This document shows, one piece after another, positions 61,873-64,000 of a DNA stretch of 64,000 nt. Below the pieces are notes generated by a model. The model did not search any database. It was given only the letters and a program-made list of their open reading frames with translations, and was not told the origin of the DNA. How positions within the stretch are numbered: the stretch's first letter is position 1; every line of letters begins with the position of its first letter. Both the position numbers and the translations under genes were made by a program. Source of the stretch: Cupriavidus necator A5-1 (GTDB lineage: Bacteria > Pseudomonadota > Gammaproteobacteria > Burkholderiales > Burkholderiaceae); the NCBI RefSeq assembly GCF_000744095.1, contig NZ_JQLI01000008.1:868001-932000 (forward strand), written 5' to 3'.

Positions 61873-62199
61873 TCACCCCCCAAACAGCCGCAACCCCGTA
61901 TAAACCGCCATCCCCACCGCAATCATCCCCACCATCTTCCTGGTCAGCAGGTAGAACAACGTCGCCGCAACCCCCGCCATCAGCTTGTAGTTCGACAACG
62001 CCACCGTGAAGTGTCCCTGCCACGTCATCAGGTCCGGCAGGATGATCGCCGCCAGCGCCGCCGCCGGCGCATAACGCAACGCGCGCTGGAGCCGATCCGG
62101 CACGGTGACATGCTCGCCGGCCATCAGGAACAGCGCCCGCGTCACCACGGTCACGACGCCCATGCCGACAATGGCAATCCAGATCTCGCCATGGCTCAT
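61873..62199 (-). CDS. AzlD-family branched-chain amino acid transport protein
   Basis: A 108-residue membrane protein with three or four helices of the AzlD family. The N-terminus WIAIVGMGVVTVVTRALFLM is typical. It works with AzlC as an exporter of branched-chain amino acids. Its start overlaps the azlC stop (ATGA), so the two are coupled. It is convergent with tsaC. Confidence 0.9.
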   Translation of the reverse strand: MSHGEIWIAIVGMGVVTVVTRALFLMAGEHVTVPDRLQRALRYAPAAALAAIILPDLMTWQGHFTVALSNYKLMAGVAATLFYLLTRKMVGMIAVGMAVYTGLRLFGG

Positions 62200-63020
62200 G
62201 CGCGGTCTCCCGGTGTTGTCTGCGTCGAGGCTGCCCGCGCGATCGCCCTGGTCTTGCGCCGGCGGCGGATCCCGCGCAGCGCCGCGCGCGCGGCCAGGTC
62301 ATCGCTGGCCATGCCGGCAGCAATCGCCCCCACCACCGCCACCACCAGCCCAAGCCGGTAAGGCAAGTCAAAGCACAGCAGCGCCAGCACCGCCGAAATC
62401 ACCACCGCCATCAGCGTCGAGCGCGAACTGATGGTGGCGATCATCACCGGGATCAGCGCCAGGGTGCCCGCCACGCCCAGCCCCCAGCTATCGGGGAAGA
62501 GGCTGGCCAGCACGATGCCGATGATCGACGACACCTGCCACATCGCGAAGTTGGTCAGCGCCATGCCCCAGAAGTAGCCTTCCTTGCCGGGCTCATAGCC
62601 CGGCGTGCTGTACTTCTGCATGAAGTAGACGAAATGCAGGTCGCCGTTGAAGAAGCCCAACACCGTGCGCCGCGGCAGCGTCAGATAGCTGAAGTGCGGC
62701 TGCATCGCTGCGCTGAAGATCACGAAGCGCAGGTTGACCATGGTCGCGGTCAGCCAGACGGTCCACAGCGGCAGGCCGGCCGCGAACAGCGGCAGTACCG
62801 CCAGCTGCGCCGAGCCGGCGTAGACCAGCAGCGACATGCCGATGGCTTCGGGGACGGTCATCACGGATTTACTCATCGCCACGCCGGTGACCAGGCCCCA
62901 GGAAAACACCGCGGGCAGGGACGGGGCAAAGTAGCGTGCGCCGGCGATAAAGCCGGCGCGTTCGGCGGGTGCGAAGCGATGCCAGAGGCGCAACCACACC
63001 GAGGGTTGTCGGGAAGTCAT
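62196..63020 (-). CDS. AzlC-family branched-chain amino acid exporter subunit
   Basis: A 274-residue AzlC protein with about seven helices. AzlC signature blocks are RYFAPSLPAVFSWGLVTGVA, MSLLVYAGSAQLAVLPLFAA and MVNLRFVIFSAAMQPHFSYL. Together with AzlD it exports leucine, isoleucine or valine or their analogues. It is first in a two-gene operon; ilvE, which makes those amino acids, is in the same window. The C-terminal 35 residues are a basic tail. Confidence 0.92.
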   Translation of the reverse strand: MTSRQPSVWLRLWHRFAPAERAGFIAGARYFAPSLPAVFSWGLVTGVAMSKSVMTVPEAIGMSLLVYAGSAQLAVLPLFAAGLPLWTVWLTATMVNLRFVIFSAAMQPHFSYLTLPRRTVLGFFNGDLHFVYFMQKYSTPGYEPGKEGYFWGMALTNFAMWQVSSIIGIVLASLFPDSWGLGVAGTLALIPVMIATISSRSTLMAVVISAVLALLCFDLPYRLGLVVAVVGAIAAGMASDDLAARAALRGIRRRRKTRAIARAASTQTTPGDRA

Positions 63021-63209
63021 GTCTGAGGAAGAGGGGGCAGTGCAGGCCCGGGGCCGAGGGCCGGCCCGGAAGGCTGCCGCCGCAGGACGCGGTCGGCATC
63101 ATGCCATTATAGGGGTCGATCGCAGCGTGGTAAGTGGCCGCTTAACAAAATGCCGCCCGGCGTTGGCGGCAGGCCACGGCCATCCGCCGCGGCCTGTCGT
63201 CCTGCGGCG

Positions 63210-64000
63210 TCAGGGTGCGCCGCGGTACACCCACTGCATCAGCGCGTCGTGCGCCTCCTGCGCCTGCGACGCGTTGGGGTGGTTGATCATGCTCACCACC
63301 ACATAGCGGCCGCCCTGGGCCGAATCGACATAGCCGGCCAGCGCGCGCACGTCGGCCAGCGTGCCGGTCTTCAGGTAGCCGCTGCCGGCCGCATCGGCGC
63401 GCGTCAGCCGGTTGCGCAGCGTGCCGTCGACGCCCAGCACCGGCAGCGAATCGATCAGCACCGGGCCCACGTTGCTGGCCGCGGCCTGCTGCAGCATACG
63501 CGCCATGTCATAGGCGCTGATGCGTTCCTCGCGCGACAGGCCCGAGCCGTTGTCCAGCACCAGGCCGGGCATATCGAGACCCTGGCGCGCCAGCCAGCGC
63601 CGCACCACGCGCACGGAGCGCTCGGTACTGGCCGGGCCGCCGCGGTCGATCTCGGCGCCGATGGTCAGGAACAGCTGGCGCGCCATCACATTGTTCGAGA
63701 ACTTGTTGATGTCGCGCACGATGTCGGCCAGCGGCAGCCCGTAGTGGCGCGCCAGCAGCACCGCGCCGCGCGGCACCTGGCCGCTGCGCAGCGCGGGCAC
63801 GTGGGTAAAGCGCCCGCCGGCGCGCTGCCATTCGGCGACGAAGCCGCCCCAGGTGAATTCCGCATGGGAGAGCGTGGCGATATTCAGCACCTGCTCGCCG
63901 CAGCCGCTGGAATAGTCGCCGGCAAAGGACGCCAGCACGGTGCCGTCCGGCTGGGGCGCCACGGTCGGGCTGGCGCTCGATTGCCAGTCGCCGCAGCGGC
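63210..64000 (-). CDS. dacB: D-alanyl-D-alanine carboxypeptidase/endopeptidase (PBP4, DacB family), partial at 5' end
   Basis: The C-terminal 263 codons of a PBP4-type serine peptidase, cut by the window edge. The second active-site motif SNN is in INKFSNNVMARQLF, and the KTG motif is in GYLKTGTLADVRALAGYVD. Upstream the frame continues past a GTG at 63962 with CGDWQSSASP, which also fits PBP4. The enzyme trims pentapeptide side chains or cleaves crosslinks in the periplasm. The catalytic SxxK lies outside the window. Confidence 0.9.
   Translation of the reverse strand, partial: RCGDWQSSASPTVAPQPDGTVLASFAGDYSSGCGEQVLNIATLSHAEFTWGGFVAEWQRAGGRFTHVPALRSGQVPRGAVLLARHYGLPLADIVRDINKFSNNVMARQLFLTIGAEIDRGGPASTERSVRVVRRWLARQGLDMPGLVLDNGSGLSREERISAYDMARMLQQAAASNVGPVLIDSLPVLGVDGTLRNRLTRADAAGSGYLKTGTLADVRALAGYVDSAQGGRYVVVSMINHPNASQAQEAHDALMQWVYRGAP

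Overview
The window is a high-GC bacterial chromosome segment that reads as a beta-proteobacterium of the Burkholderiales, most likely Cupriavidus (formerly Ralstonia eutropha). The evidence is the gene order (miaB-phoH-ybeY-corC-lnt, glyQ-x-glyS-gmhB-plsC, recA-recX-sucCD, pgk-pyk-fba-purC-purE-purK-tsaC), the many Burkholderiales housekeeping families, and a 403-residue flavohemoglobin that closely resembles, from memory, the R. eutropha protein. Species cannot be fixed from the sequence alone. Most of the window is ordinary core genome; the unusual parts lie between the core blocks.

Layout. 1-11,100 (minus strand): a run for RNA maturation, envelope and translation: miaB, phoH, ybeY, corC, lnt, then glyQ, an exported protein of unknown function, glyS, gmhB and the start of a plsC-type acyltransferase. 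A gap at 4,733-5,301 holds a possible 30-residue membrane peptide with a structured leader and a degenerate LexA-like box. 11,150-18,800: a small exported protein, a ClC channel with CBS domains, an RhlE-type helicase whose tail looks frameshifted, an SrkA-type kinase, a universal stress protein, an AMACR-type racemase and a carboxymuconolactone decarboxylase-like protein. 18,840-19,290: a decayed IS200/IS605 TnpB remnant with its right-end (omega-RNA-like) hairpin. 19,392-23,300: an L,D-transpeptidase and a MepK-like endopeptidase (peptidoglycan remodelling), an orphan fimbrial adhesin with two compensating frameshifts, and a tRNA with anticodon CAU.

23,400-33,200: an MHS-family transporter with a large periplasmic insert, a TctD/TctE-like two-component system coupled to an orphan DUF4212 symporter small subunit, then recA (clear LexA box) with recX, a DUF2889 protein and sucCD. 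33,400-36,900: a TerC/YjbE membrane protein, then pilA under a sigma-54-type promoter with a PglL-type pilin glycosylation ligase behind it. 36,860-46,730: two small Tyr/Pro-rich envelope proteins, hmp, a structured non-coding stretch with a terminator, moaC, a BepA-like protease, several small unknowns, an alpha/beta hydrolase, a heptosyltransferase, a zf-CHCC protein and ilvE.

46,900-64,000: a large SNF2-type helicase, a Bug-type periplasmic binding protein, two tandem LuxR-type regulators, lower glycolysis (pgk, pyk, fba) running into purine synthesis (purC, purE, purK) with a palindromic repeat pair between purC and purE, tsaC, an AzlCD branched-chain amino acid exporter, and the C-terminal part of a PBP4-type carboxypeptidase at the edge. 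Functionally the window links envelope building (plsC, gmhB, waaF, lnt, L,D-transpeptidase, MepK, PBP4), translation quality, central carbon flow and purine synthesis. No CRISPR array, rRNA operon, prophage or complete insertion sequence was seen.
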